Assembly (NCBI RefSeq): GCF_001187785.1
Contig: NZ_CP012154.1
Coordinates: forward strand, 2,226,501-2,290,500
DNA length: 64,000 nt
Origin: Wenzhouxiangella marina
GTDB taxonomy: Bacteria > Pseudomonadota > Gammaproteobacteria > Xanthomonadales > Wenzhouxiangellaceae
Reading direction: 5' to 3'
Shown here: positions 1 to 9,158 of the stretch, one piece after another
How the letters are laid out: each line of letters opens with the position of its first letter
Position numbering within the stretch: position 1 is the first letter of the stretch
Position numbers and translations under genes: made by a program
The notes under the pieces: model-generated
Told to the model about the DNA's origin: nothing
Seen by the model: the letters and a program-made list of their open reading frames with translations, nothing else
The model's database searches: none

Positions 1-349
1 CGAAGGCGCGACGCTCGGGCCCGCGCAGGGTCACGATGATCTGCAGGATCTCGGACGGACGCAGGGTCAGGGGCAGCACGGTCAGCTCGGTGGCCGTGTC
101 GGCCACGCGCAGGCGCAGCGGACCCGGGGCCAGTTCCAGCAGCACGCTGCCGTCGGCATCGGTCCGGGTGCGGCGTTCGCGGGCGCTGACCAGCAGGCCC
201 GGCACCGGTCGACCGTTCTCGAACACCAGCAGGCTGAGGCTGGCCGGGGCTTCGGCGTCCGCCGAAGCGATGGTCTGGGCCGAGGTCGGCGAGAACCACA
301 GGCCGGACAGGCCCAGCAGACAGGCCAGAAGGAATCGTTGCATGCTCAT
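1..349 (-). CDS. TonB-dependent receptor, N-terminal part (truncated by window edge)
   Basis: Only the first ~116 residues are visible; the gene continues past base 1. The start MSMQRFLLACLL at 349 lies 8 bases after the stop of the upstream TPR gene. It gives a signal peptide ending near SPTSAQ, followed by a beta-sandwich-like region (SLLVFENGRPVPG, RTDADGSVLLEL) that resembles the carboxypeptidase-regulatory-like domain found at the N-terminus of some TonB-dependent outer-membrane receptors. It is the last visible gene of the DUF3450-TtpC-exbB-exbD-tonB-TPR operon, which strongly suggests that it is the dedicated receptor. The substrate cannot be told from this fragment, and neither plug nor barrel is in view. 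It could also be another secreted protein carrying that domain. Confidence 0.6.
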   Translation of the reverse strand, partial: MSMQRFLLACLLGLSGLWFSPTSAQTIASADAEAPASLSLLVFENGRPVPGLLVSARERRTRTDADGSVLLELAPGPLRLRVADTATELTVLPLTLRPSEILQIIVTLRGPERRAF

Positions 350-357
350 CGTTGAAT

Positions 358-1536
358 TCAGCCGCAGAGCCAGGGTTGATCCGCGCACTGCTCCATCACC
401 CGGCGAAGTTCGGTCGCCTTGCGGAACAGATCGGCGCGTTCGAGAACGGCGAGATGGTCTTCGGCGCGGGCGAAATCGCCAGACTTGAAGAACGCGTAGG
501 CCAATGCGTAGCGGATGTCCTGATCCTCGATCAGGCCGGTCCTAACCAGATCGGTCTCCATCGCCGCGGCCTGATCGAAGCGCGCCAGGTCGATGAAGAT
601 CGCCAGGCGCTGCTTGAGCTTCTGTGCCTGGTCGATAATCCCCGCATTGAGGGTCAGGGCTTCCATCAGCCAGCCCGCGCGACGGTAGAGCTCGGCCGCC
701 TCGCTCAGCAATGCCGGGTCGTAGACCGCCGCCTGACGCAGCACCTCGGCCGCCGCCAGGGTTCGCTCCTGGGCCAGGTAGGTGTGGGCCAGGAGACGCG
801 ATAGATCGACCTGTTCGGGCGAGCTCAGGCGAGCGCGTTCGAGAATCTCGGCGGCTTCCGTGTATTGACCGCTCTGGCGCAGGGCGTTGCCGATCGCCAG
901 GGCGTCGGCGGGACCCGCATGGGCGCCGGCCAGGTAGCGACGACCCTGGTCGGCCGCTTCCTGATAGAGCCCCTGCTCGACCAGCAGGAAAACCTGGCGA
1001 CGGGCGAATTCACCGGCACGATCCGGAAACAGGCGTCGGCCTTCGTCCAAGACCCGCCAGGCCTCGTCCAGCTCGCCGAGCTGCCAGTGCGCCTGGGCGC
1101 GCATCAGCTGCACGGAGGGAATGCGGGTCGTGTCGTCCCCGGCGCGGTCCAGCGCGGCCAGGGTCTCCAGGTACTGCTCCTGGCCGAAGTGCGCCTGGGC
1201 CAGATAGAGCCAGACCACCGGCTCGTCCTGACCGGCCTCGATCGCGGCGCGGAACTCGCGCACGGCCAGGGCCCGCTCTTCGAGATTCAGCGCCACCAGA
1301 CCATTGAGCGTGTGGAAGCGCGGCCGATCGAGCTCGGGATCGTCCGGGTCGACGGCGGCCAGCACCTGACGGGCGCGCTCGTAGTTGCCGTCGCCGATCA
1401 GCAGCGCGGCCAGGGGCAGACGCTCGGCGGCGCTCATCGGATCGCCGGCCGTCGACGCCTCCTGTCCCCAGGCCACCGAGGCCAGGCACAGGATCAGCAC
1501 CGCCAGCATCGATCTCGATCGGAATACCCGGAACAT
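358..1536 (-). CDS. TPR protein of TonB2-type operon
   Basis: A 392-residue protein with a signal peptide (MLAVLILCLASVAWG, cleaved near residue 25), then about nine helical TPR-like units (for example GNYERARQVLAAVDPD and QYLETLAALDRAGDD). It is probably periplasmic. TPR proteins of this kind sit at the end of ExbB2-ExbD2-TonB2-TtpC operons in Vibrio and Shewanella and are thought to help the TonB complex, though the exact role is unclear. It starts 19 bases after the tonB stop and ends 8 bases before the receptor start, so the genes are surely cotranscribed. No catalytic motif is visible. Confidence 0.8.
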   Translation of the reverse strand: MFRVFRSRSMLAVLILCLASVAWGQEASTAGDPMSAAERLPLAALLIGDGNYERARQVLAAVDPDDPELDRPRFHTLNGLVALNLEERALAVREFRAAIEAGQDEPVVWLYLAQAHFGQEQYLETLAALDRAGDDTTRIPSVQLMRAQAHWQLGELDEAWRVLDEGRRLFPDRAGEFARRQVFLLVEQGLYQEAADQGRRYLAGAHAGPADALAIGNALRQSGQYTEAAEILERARLSSPEQVDLSRLLAHTYLAQERTLAAAEVLRQAAVYDPALLSEAAELYRRAGWLMEALTLNAGIIDQAQKLKQRLAIFIDLARFDQAAAMETDLVRTGLIEDQDIRYALAYAFFKSGDFARAEDHLAVLERADLFRKATELRRVMEQCADQPWLCG

Positions 1537-1555
1537 GCTCGTCGATCGCTCCCGA

Positions 1556-2200
1556 TCAGCTCAGGTCGAAGCGGATGCGCTGACGCGCCCAGACCTTGAC
1601 GCTGCGACCCTGGTACTGGGCCGGCTCGAAGCGCCAGGCCTGCACACCCTGGATCGCGGACTCTTCGAAGATGCCGGCGGGCTCGGCTTCGAGCACCTGG
1701 ACCCGCTCGATCTCGCCGGCCGCGCTGATCAGCAGCGACAGCACGACGTAGCCCTGAACGCCCTGAGCGCGCGCGGTGCGCGGGTAGTCCAGCGGCGCCT
1801 GGTAGACGGGCCGCGGGGGTGCGTCGACCGAATCGTCGGTCATCACCACATCGGCGGTGTCCCCCAGCAGCTGGTCCTGCAGACTGCCCAGATCACCCGC
1901 ATCCAGGCCCGGAATACCGAAATCGATGCCGGACAGGGACGAGTCCAGGCTGACCATCGGCGGCGCCTCGGCGCGGGAGCGCTGCGGGGGCGGCGGCTCA
2001 CGGCGCACGACGCGCTGCGGCGGCGGTTCCGGCGCTCGCTCGACGGCGAAGCTGGTACTGGCCTGCTCGGCCTCACGCGACGGCGCCTCGGCCAGGCGGT
2101 TGATCATCAGCAGGGTGCCGATCACCAGCGCCGAGCCGAACACCATGAACACCAGGCCGGACAGGACGGACCGACCGTGTAGACCCTTTGCGTTCTGCAT
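1556..2200 (-). CDS. tonB: TonB family energy transducer
   Basis: TonB links ExbB/ExbD and the proton-motive force to outer-membrane receptors. The 214-residue product has one N-terminal membrane anchor (SGLVFMVFGSALVIGTLLMI), a proline/arginine-rich spacer (EPPPQRVVRREPPPPQ) and a C-terminal TonB domain (YPRTARAQGVQGYVVLSLLI, then AWRFEPAQY). The start at 2200 is chosen because AAAGGAGA lies about 6 bases before it. An in-frame ATG at 2227, 4 bases after the exbD stop, lacks such a site, and still longer readings run into exbD. The short spacer is typical of TonB2 rather than E. coli TonB. Confidence 0.9.
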   Translation of the reverse strand: MQNAKGLHGRSVLSGLVFMVFGSALVIGTLLMINRLAEAPSREAEQASTSFAVERAPEPPPQRVVRREPPPPQRSRAEAPPMVSLDSSLSGIDFGIPGLDAGDLGSLQDQLLGDTADVVMTDDSVDAPPRPVYQAPLDYPRTARAQGVQGYVVLSLLISAAGEIERVQVLEAEPAGIFEESAIQGVQAWRFEPAQYQGRSVKVWARQRIRFDLS

Positions 2201-2231
2201 GAGCTTGTCTCCTTTGAAGTCTTGCATTGGC

Positions 2232-2642
2232 TTACCCCGCCCCGGCCTCTTCGACCGTGGCCACACCGACATCCGCCGCACCGGCACGACGGGCCTGGTC
2301 GACGACTTCCACCAGACGCTCGGCCGGGACATTGCCGTCGGTCACCACCAGCACCGACTGCTCGGCGCTGCCGCTCAAGAGCTCGCGCAGACGGCTCTGG
2401 ATGACCCAGACCTGGATCGGCTGGCCGTCCAGATAGGTCGCACCCGTGTTGTCGATGTACAGGCGCACGGCCTTGGTCGAGGCCGTGGTCGCCGATTCGG
2501 CGCTGGGGCGATTGAGATCGAGCTTCATGTCCTTGACGAAGGTGGTCGAGACCATGAAGAAGATCAGCAGGATGAACACCATGTCGATCAGCGGCGAGAT
2601 ATCGACCTGCTGCTGGGTGTCGGTGCGTTCACGAAATCTCAT
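2232..2642 (-). CDS. exbD: ExbD/TolR family biopolymer transport protein
   Basis: A 136-residue inner-membrane protein with one transmembrane helix (DISPLIDMVFILLIFFMVST, residues ~16-35) carrying the conserved Asp that takes part in proton translocation, followed by a periplasmic domain with the usual TPR-free ExbD fold (LYIDNTGATYLDGQPI, VVTDGNVPAERLVEVVD). The start overlaps the exbB stop by ATGA at 2639-2642, so translation is coupled. Together with ExbB it forms the motor for the downstream TonB. Confidence 0.93.
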   Translation of the reverse strand: MRFRERTDTQQQVDISPLIDMVFILLIFFMVSTTFVKDMKLDLNRPSAESATTASTKAVRLYIDNTGATYLDGQPIQVWVIQSRLRELLSGSAEQSVLVVTDGNVPAERLVEVVDQARRAGAADVGVATVEEAGAG

Positions 2643-3247
2643 GAGGCAGTCTCATCGTGTTGAGGGGCGCAGAGCAGATCCTTGACCTGCGCCAGTTCCT
2701 GTCGCAGGCGCAGTGCCTTGCGATCGAGCAGGCCACCGACCACCAGGCCGGGGATGGCCACGGCCAGCCCCATCTGGGTGGTGAACAGGGCCTGGGAAAT
2801 GCCGCCGGCAATACCGCCGGACTGGGCGAAGAGGGACATATCGCCGAGGGAATCGAAGGTCTCGATCATGCCGTTGACGGTGCCGAGCAGGCCGAGCACG
2901 GGCGCCACGGCCACGATCGACAGGATCAGGGTGTGGAAGCGCTTGGTCGCCGACTCGTAGTCGGCAAAGGCATCGTCCAGCCAGCGGCGAAGATCGGGCG
3001 GCTCGCGCCGGCGGATCTCCAGGCCCAGCACGACGGCCGTGTCGATCAGGCCGCGCGGTGCGTGCCGCTGGCCCTTCGCGTGACGCGAGATCAGCTGGCG
3101 CACCGAGCGCACGGAACCCCGGCGCAGTTCGGCGAAGCGGAAACCGATCGCGAACCAGAGGATGAAGGCCGAAGCGAACAGGGGCGGCATGACGTAGCCG
3201 CCCACGTCGAAGTAGAAGGCCAGATCATTGATCAGACCGTTCAGCAT
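2639..3247 (-). CDS. exbB: ExbB/MotA/TolQ family proton channel protein
   Basis: A 202-residue protein with three predicted transmembrane segments: an N-terminal one near residues 15-35 (VMPPLFASAFILWFAIGF) and two in the C-terminal MotA/TolQ/ExbB domain (LILSIVAVAPVLGLLGTVNG and GISQALFTTQMGLAVAIPGL). The motif LGLLGTVNGMIETF is the family signature. The size is that of ExbB2, shorter than E. coli ExbB. It lies 1 base after the TtpC-like gene and overlaps exbD by 4 bases. Confidence 0.93.
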   Translation of the reverse strand: MLNGLINDLAFYFDVGGYVMPPLFASAFILWFAIGFRFAELRRGSVRSVRQLISRHAKGQRHAPRGLIDTAVVLGLEIRRREPPDLRRWLDDAFADYESATKRFHTLILSIVAVAPVLGLLGTVNGMIETFDSLGDMSLFAQSGGIAGGISQALFTTQMGLAVAIPGLVVGGLLDRKALRLRQELAQVKDLLCAPQHDETAS

Positions 3248-3248
3248 C

Positions 3249-4688
3249 TCAGGCCGCTCCCGACGCCTTCTCGTGGCGGGCTTCGAGGTACTGGTTGATC
3301 ACCCGCAGGGCGGCCTTTTCCATGTCGTCCTTGATCCGCTCGGCCCAGCCGGACAGGACGTTGCCGAGCAGCAGCAGGGGAATGGCGACGATCAGACCGA
3401 GCTGCGTGGTCACCAGGGCGATGGAAATGCCACCCGAGAGCAGCTTGGGATCGCCGGTGCCGAATTCGGTGATCACGTCGAAGGTCGAGATCATCCCGGT
3501 CACGGTGCCGAGCAGGCCCAGCAGGGGCGAGACGGCGGCGATGACCAGAATCACCGCGCCGAAGCGGTTCAGATGGCTGGACTCGTGCAGGATCGACTCG
3601 GAGACGATGTCTTCCAGGTGGTCCCGATCCCGATCCAGGTTGCGGATCGCCGAGGCCACGACCCGCGAGGTCGAGCCGGATTTCTTCTTCAGCACCGCCA
3701 GGGCCGCGTCACGGTCCCCGCGTTTGACGTGCGCGCTGACCGAGTCGATGATTCTGCCGGTCGAGGCGCTGGCGCGCTGCAGGAAGAAGACCCGAAGGAC
3801 GATCAGCAGCACGCCGATCACGCCCAGCCAGACGATGATCCAGCCGATCAGACCGCCGTCACGGATGACGTCGATGACGCTCTTGTCATCGCGCGTTTCG
3901 ACTTCGTTGGCCAGGGATTCATAGGCGAAGATGGCCAGGCTGTCGGGCCGCTGACCGGCGGCCAGGGCGGTGGCCACCTCGGCCGAGCCGGCTTCCGGCC
4001 AGAGCTTGAGCTCGCCGTCGCCGGCCGGCGCCAGGGCGCCCTGCCCCTGCGGACTGATGCCGTAGGCGGCAATCTGACCAACACGAATGATCTGACCGCT
4101 GACCCGCGTGCCTTCGGCCAGGAAGAATTCACCGTCCGAGCGGGTCACGCTCGAGTGATCGCGCAGTACATCGGCGGCCGCATCGAACAGGGCCGCGACG
4201 TCCTCGGTGCCCGGCGCTGCATCGCCATGGCTCGGCGCATAGGCGTCGCCAAGGGTGAAATCGGCCTGCAGGAAGGTCGAGGCCAGCAGATCGGTGTTGT
4301 CACGTGCGGTCTCGACGGCTCGTTCGGATTCGAACACCAGGGTGTCGAGGCGGTCAGCCTGGCCGCGCATGTCGACGACCTCGGCTTCCAGGCCGCGGAT
4401 CTCGGCCTGCAGGCCGCCCCGCTCCCGGTCGATGCGCGAGCGCAGCTCCATCAGGCGGCGCTCCAGGTCACGCTTCTGACCCTGCAGGAAGGCGAACTCA
4501 CGCTGATAGGCCTGCTCCAGCGAGGGCGTTTCGGCCTGCGCGGGCGGCGTCGTTGCCACCGGCTCGGCACTCGTCGCCTCGACCGGCGTCTCGGTGTCGC
4601 TTTCGGCCGTCTCGTCCTGCGCCAGCACCGGCGTCACCAGGGCGGCCAGCAACAGCGCCAGAAGAAGGGAATTCAACGCGCGATTCAT
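3249..4688 (-). CDS. TtpC-like MotA/TolQ/ExbB protein with periplasmic coiled coil
   Basis: A 479-residue second ExbB-like subunit. A signal/anchor (LLLALLLAALVTPVLA) is followed by a coiled-coil stretch (residues ~50-140), a periplasmic domain to about residue 270, and then a C-terminal MotA/TolQ/ExbB domain with GWIIVWLGVIGVLLIVLRVF and LGLLGTVTGMISTFDVITEF. This is the architecture of TtpC, an essential extra component of the Vibrio TonB2 system. The start overlaps the DUF3450 stop as ATGA (4685-4688). Its role as a motor subunit is family knowledge; nothing here shows which receptor it serves. Confidence 0.85.
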   Translation of the reverse strand: MNRALNSLLLALLLAALVTPVLAQDETAESDTETPVEATSAEPVATTPPAQAETPSLEQAYQREFAFLQGQKRDLERRLMELRSRIDRERGGLQAEIRGLEAEVVDMRGQADRLDTLVFESERAVETARDNTDLLASTFLQADFTLGDAYAPSHGDAAPGTEDVAALFDAAADVLRDHSSVTRSDGEFFLAEGTRVSGQIIRVGQIAAYGISPQGQGALAPAGDGELKLWPEAGSAEVATALAAGQRPDSLAIFAYESLANEVETRDDKSVIDVIRDGGLIGWIIVWLGVIGVLLIVLRVFFLQRASASTGRIIDSVSAHVKRGDRDAALAVLKKKSGSTSRVVASAIRNLDRDRDHLEDIVSESILHESSHLNRFGAVILVIAAVSPLLGLLGTVTGMISTFDVITEFGTGDPKLLSGGISIALVTTQLGLIVAIPLLLLGNVLSGWAERIKDDMEKAALRVINQYLEARHEKASGAA

Positions 4689-5458
4689 GACTGCGGCTCC
4701 AGGGCGACCGTGCCGTTGGGAAGCGTGAAGTACCCGGAGCGAATCTGCTTCTTGAGCGAGTCGAACAGGGTTTCGATCTGGTTGCGGTCCTCGCCGGACT
4801 CGAGCTCGACGAAGGTCCAGCCTTCACCGGCACGAGCCACCTGCCCCATGCGACCGTCGCGGGTCTGGAAATACATCGCCACGGTGCCGAGCTTGGCCAC
4901 GTCGGCCAGGACGCGCTCTCCGCCCAGGGGAATGACCTGGCTGTAGAGCCCGTTCTCGCGGGTCAGCCTGAGTTCGTCTTCGTAGAAGCTCCACAGGCGG
5001 TTGATGATGCGCGGCGGCGCCTGGGCTCCGCTTTCGAGCTGGGCCTGGATCTCGGCCAGGGCGTTCAGGCGATCGTCGGTCTTGAACGGCAGGCCCTGCT
5101 CGATGGCCGCCTGCAGGCTGGAAATGATGTCTTCGGCAATCGGCACCAGGGCTTCGCCGGCCAGACCGGCCTGGGCGGCGCGCTCGCGGTTGTCGGCCAG
5201 ATCCTGTTCGAGCTGGCGAATCCGAAGATCCTCACGCCGGCGGGTCGCCTCCAGGTCGCCCTTCTGCGCGGCCAGGGCGTTCATTTCCGCCCGGTGCTGC
5301 TCGGACAGGCTGGTGAGCTCGGCATTGAGCTGTTCGACCTCGCCGCGCATCCGGACCAGCTCGGCGGCCAGATTGTCCAGCGAATCCTGTGCGCTGATGG
5401 GCAGGGACAGCGTCAGCGAGACACTCAGGACCGCGACGCCAGTGACAAACCTAGACAT
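4685..5458 (-). CDS. DUF3450 family periplasmic protein, first gene of TonB2 operon
   Basis: A 257-residue protein with a signal peptide (VLSVSLTLSLPISAQ, cut near residue 24), a long coiled coil (residues ~28-110, rich in E, L, R and Q) and a C-terminal domain (GERVLADVAKLGTVAMYFQ, YFTLPNGTVALEPQS). DUF3450 proteins open TonB2/TtpC operons in marine gammaproteobacteria; their molecular role is not established. GGAGG lies just before the ATG. The PHO-box-like repeats at 5536-5568 are upstream, so this is the likely first gene of a seven-gene unit. Confidence 0.85.
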   Translation of the reverse strand: MSRFVTGVAVLSVSLTLSLPISAQDSLDNLAAELVRMRGEVEQLNAELTSLSEQHRAEMNALAAQKGDLEATRRREDLRIRQLEQDLADNRERAAQAGLAGEALVPIAEDIISSLQAAIEQGLPFKTDDRLNALAEIQAQLESGAQAPPRIINRLWSFYEDELRLTRENGLYSQVIPLGGERVLADVAKLGTVAMYFQTRDGRMGQVARAGEGWTFVELESGEDRNQIETLFDSLKKQIRSGYFTLPNGTVALEPQS

Positions 5459-5535
5459 GCAACCTCCACGAATCGACGGGTGCGATGAACCAATTCATGG
5501 AATTGTGACGATCGAAGATTTCACTGCCGTGTCCG

Positions 5536-5568
5536 AAATATTTCAGACCGGTGACACGAGCGTGACGC
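5536..5568 (-). promoter_or_regulatory. Candidate PHO box (three 11-bp-spaced repeats) upstream of TonB2 operon
   Basis: On the minus strand, GCGTCAC (5568-5562), GTGTCAC (5557-5551) and CTGAAAT (5546-5540) begin exactly 11 bases apart, the spacing of PhoB half-sites (consensus CTGTCAC/T plus 4 AT-rich bases). Matches to the 7-mer are 5, 6 and 5 of 7. The array lies about 80 bases before the DUF3450 start and directly after the phoR stop. PhoB binding is inferred; the four-base spacers of the first two units are not AT-rich. Confidence 0.45.
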
Positions 5569-5576
5569 CCGCAGGA

Positions 5577-6886
<1,310 letters not shown>

Positions 6887-6887
<1 letters not shown>

Positions 6888-7585
6888 CAGGAGGCTCCGG
6901 TCACCGAGAATCGATAGCCGGCACCGCGCACGGTCTGCACGAACTTGTCGAAGCCGTGCTTGGCCAGGGCCTTGCGAAGACGAAGGATATGAACGTCGAC
7001 GGTGCGTTCTTCGACGTACACGCCGCCCCCCCAGACCTGATCCAGCAACTGGGCCCGTGAATAGACGCGGTCCTGGTGGGTCATGAAGAAGCGCAGCATG
7101 CGGAACTCCGTCGGCCCGAGATCGACCGGTTCGCCATTGGCCAGCACACGATGGCTGGCGACGTTGAGCACCAGCCCTTCGGCTTCGACTTCATCGTCGC
7201 GGCCGGCCGGCGAGGTGCGCCGCATGACCGCCTTGATGCGGGCGATCAGCTCGCGCGAGGCGAAGGGCTTGGTGATGTAGTCATCGATGCCGCTTTCGAA
7301 GCCGCGCACCTTGTCGTCTTCCAGACTGCGTGCGGTCAGCATGATGATGGGAATCTCGCCGGTCATCTCGTCGCGCCGCATGGAGCGGGCGAACTCGGGG
7401 CCGGACTGGTCGGGCAGCATCCAATCCAGCAGAATCAGATCGGGACGCTGATCGGACACCGCCACGCGTCCTTCGTGACAATCGGCGGCCTCGACCACGT
7501 CGAAGCCCGCGCGCTCGAGATTGAAGGCGATCATCTTGCGAATGCCCTCATCGTCTTCGACCACCAGTATCCTGCGCTCGCTCAT
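6887..7585 (-). CDS. phoB: Phosphate regulon response regulator PhoB
   Basis: A 232-residue OmpR-family regulator: a receiver domain ([20 protein letters not shown], phospho-acceptor Asp in [19 protein letters not shown], Lys in [11 protein letters not shown]) and a winged-helix DNA-binding domain ([45 protein letters not shown]). The pairing with phoR and the close match to PhoB signatures make the assignment firm. A single good PHO half-site (CTGTCAT on the minus strand, 7640-7634) lies upstream and could mediate autoregulation. Confidence 0.93.
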
Positions 7586-7633
7586 GCTCGGTTCTCATCT
7601 CGGAATCATGGGTCGATATTCCAGCAATGCGAT

Positions 7634-7640
7634 ATGACAG
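7634..7640 (-). promoter_or_regulatory. PHO half-site upstream of phoB
   Basis: The minus strand reads CTGTCAT, a perfect match to the PhoB half-site, 48 bases before the phoB ATG. The next 11-base register (CATTGCT) matches poorly, so this is at best a half or weak box. Autoregulation of phoBR by PhoB is usual in gammaproteobacteria. Confidence 0.3.
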
Positions 7641-7642
7641 GT

Positions 7643-8647
7643 TCATGAATCGGCAGTGACGCCCGAATCGGAGCCTCCGCCACGATAACGCGCCAGCGCC
7701 GAGCCCAATGCACGCTCCACCGACTGCCGCAGCTCCACAGGCTCGACGACTTCGACGTCCGGGCCATAGCTCATCACGCTCATCATCAGCTCCCGCGGAT
7801 GCCCCATGGGCAGGCGCAGCTCCCAGCGTCCGTCATCCAGCCACTCGCCCTGCTGATTCGGATGCCAGGCTTCGTCGGCGGCCCAGCGGGCGGCTTCTGC
7901 ATCGAAGCGTAGCACCGCCGTCTGCTCGGCCGGCCCGGAAAAGATCCCGAAGGCCTGATCGAAATGCTCGCTGATCTGCTCGTGCGGAAGCTCCTGCGCG
8001 GCTTCCTCGAGGAGCGCCATGTCGCGAATCCGCTCGAGGGCGAAGCTGCGAATGCCCTCGGCCCGATGGCACCAGGCCGCCAGATACCAGCGATCGCGAT
8101 AGGCGATGAGGCGCTGCGGCGAGACTTCACGTTCGGTGAGGTCATCGCGCCGGCGGCCGTGGTAGTGCAGCCGAACCCGACGGCGCATGAACAGGGCCTT
8201 GAGCACGGTCTCGAACAGGTCTCCCGGCACCGGCCGGCCGGCGTCCTTGCGGATCTGGATGCGCTCGGGCTGGGCGCTCAGATCCAGGCCCTGGCGGTCG
8301 AGCAGCTGGTTGATGCGCTGCTGAACCCCATCGAGCTCGTCTTCCAGCAGCCCCGGCTGGACATTGCCGAGCACGTGGCGGGCGGTCAGCAGGGCCTGCA
8401 GCTCCTCCGGGCTGATCCACAGGCCCGGCAGTTCGAAATGCCCGGCCAGGTCACGATCGTAGTAGAACCCGCGCCCCTCGGCGTCCTGTTCCAGCGGCGC
8501 ACCGAGCTGATCGCGCAGCTCGGCGATCAGACGATAGAGCGTGGCCTGGCTGCAGCCCAGCTCGTCCATGAGCTGCTGCCTCGAGATCGGCGTACGGCGC
8601 TGTCGCAGGATGTCGTGCAGATGGTAGAGGCGCTCGCGACGGGACAT
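7643..8647 (-). CDS. YafY-type WYL-domain transcriptional regulator
   Basis: A 334-residue protein with an N-terminal helix-turn-helix of the DeoR/HTH_11 kind (residues ~5-60, ISRQQLMDELGCSQATLYRL) and a WYL domain (~150-225) with the signature YRDRWYLAAWCHRAEGIRSF and a WCX-like C-terminal region. WYL regulators bind ligands or nucleic acid and often control stress or DNA-damage genes; the target cannot be read from the sequence. It ends 57 bases upstream of phoB and starts 12 bases after the zur-like gene, so those two may be cotranscribed. Confidence 0.82.
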   Translation of the reverse strand: MSRRERLYHLHDILRQRRTPISRQQLMDELGCSQATLYRLIAELRDQLGAPLEQDAEGRGFYYDRDLAGHFELPGLWISPEELQALLTARHVLGNVQPGLLEDELDGVQQRINQLLDRQGLDLSAQPERIQIRKDAGRPVPGDLFETVLKALFMRRRVRLHYHGRRRDDLTEREVSPQRLIAYRDRWYLAAWCHRAEGIRSFALERIRDMALLEEAAQELPHEQISEHFDQAFGIFSGPAEQTAVLRFDAEAARWAADEAWHPNQQGEWLDDGRWELRLPMGHPRELMMSVMSYGPDVEVVEPVELRQSVERALGSALARYRGGGSDSGVTADS

Positions 8648-8659
8648 CGGAACCGAGCC

Positions 8660-9100
8660 TCAGGCGCGCTGGCAATCGCGGCAGACGCCGTAGATCTCCA
8701 GCACCTGGCGCCGGGGCTTGAAGCCGCGCTCGATAGCGGCCTGGCGAAGGCGGTCCTCGATGGCGTGATCGTGGACTTCGGTCACGGACTCGCACTCCTC
8801 GCAGATCAGGAACTGGCCCTGATGCTCATCGTCGGGATGGAAGCAGCTGACGAAGGCATTGAGGGTTTCCAGGCGGTGGATGAAGTGGTTTTCGAGCAGG
8901 AACTCCAGCGCCCTGTACACCGTGGGCGGCGCCGCCCGCGGCTGTTCGGAGCGCAGCTGGTCGAGGAGGTCATAGGCCTTCACCGGCCCATCGGCGGCCA
9001 GCACCATTTCCAGTACCCGTCGCCGGGTCGGCGTGAGCCGCAGACCCTGCGCCCGACAGTGCGACTCCACCTCTCGAATGACTTGCCTGCTATCCATCAT
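8660..9100 (-). CDS. zur: Fur-family regulator, Zur-like
   Basis: A 146-residue Fur-superfamily regulator. The N-terminal winged helix contains LRLTPTRRRVLEMVL and PPTVYRALEFLLENHFIHRL. The C-terminal metal-binding/dimer domain has CEEC (near residue 105) and a terminal CRDC pair that form the structural zinc site, and the histidine-containing FHPDDEHQGQF and VHDH. Ending at the second CxxC pair, with no His-rich tail, fits Zur better than Fur. A second ATG lies at 9097. No znuABC is nearby, so the zinc assignment rests on sequence type alone. Confidence 0.75.
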   Translation of the reverse strand: MMDSRQVIREVESHCRAQGLRLTPTRRRVLEMVLAADGPVKAYDLLDQLRSEQPRAAPPTVYRALEFLLENHFIHRLETLNAFVSCFHPDDEHQGQFLICEECESVTEVHDHAIEDRLRQAAIERGFKPRRQVLEIYGVCRDCQRA

Positions 9101-9158
9101 CGAAGTCTACCACTGCCGCAGGCCGGCTCTGATCGATGATGCACCCCGCCGAAGGCAC

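Noticed and set aside
2657-4946. Long plus-strand frames opposite the exbB and TtpC-like genes
   Set aside because: They mirror real minus-strand genes in high-GC DNA, show histidine/glutamine-rich compositions typical of antisense frames and match no family.
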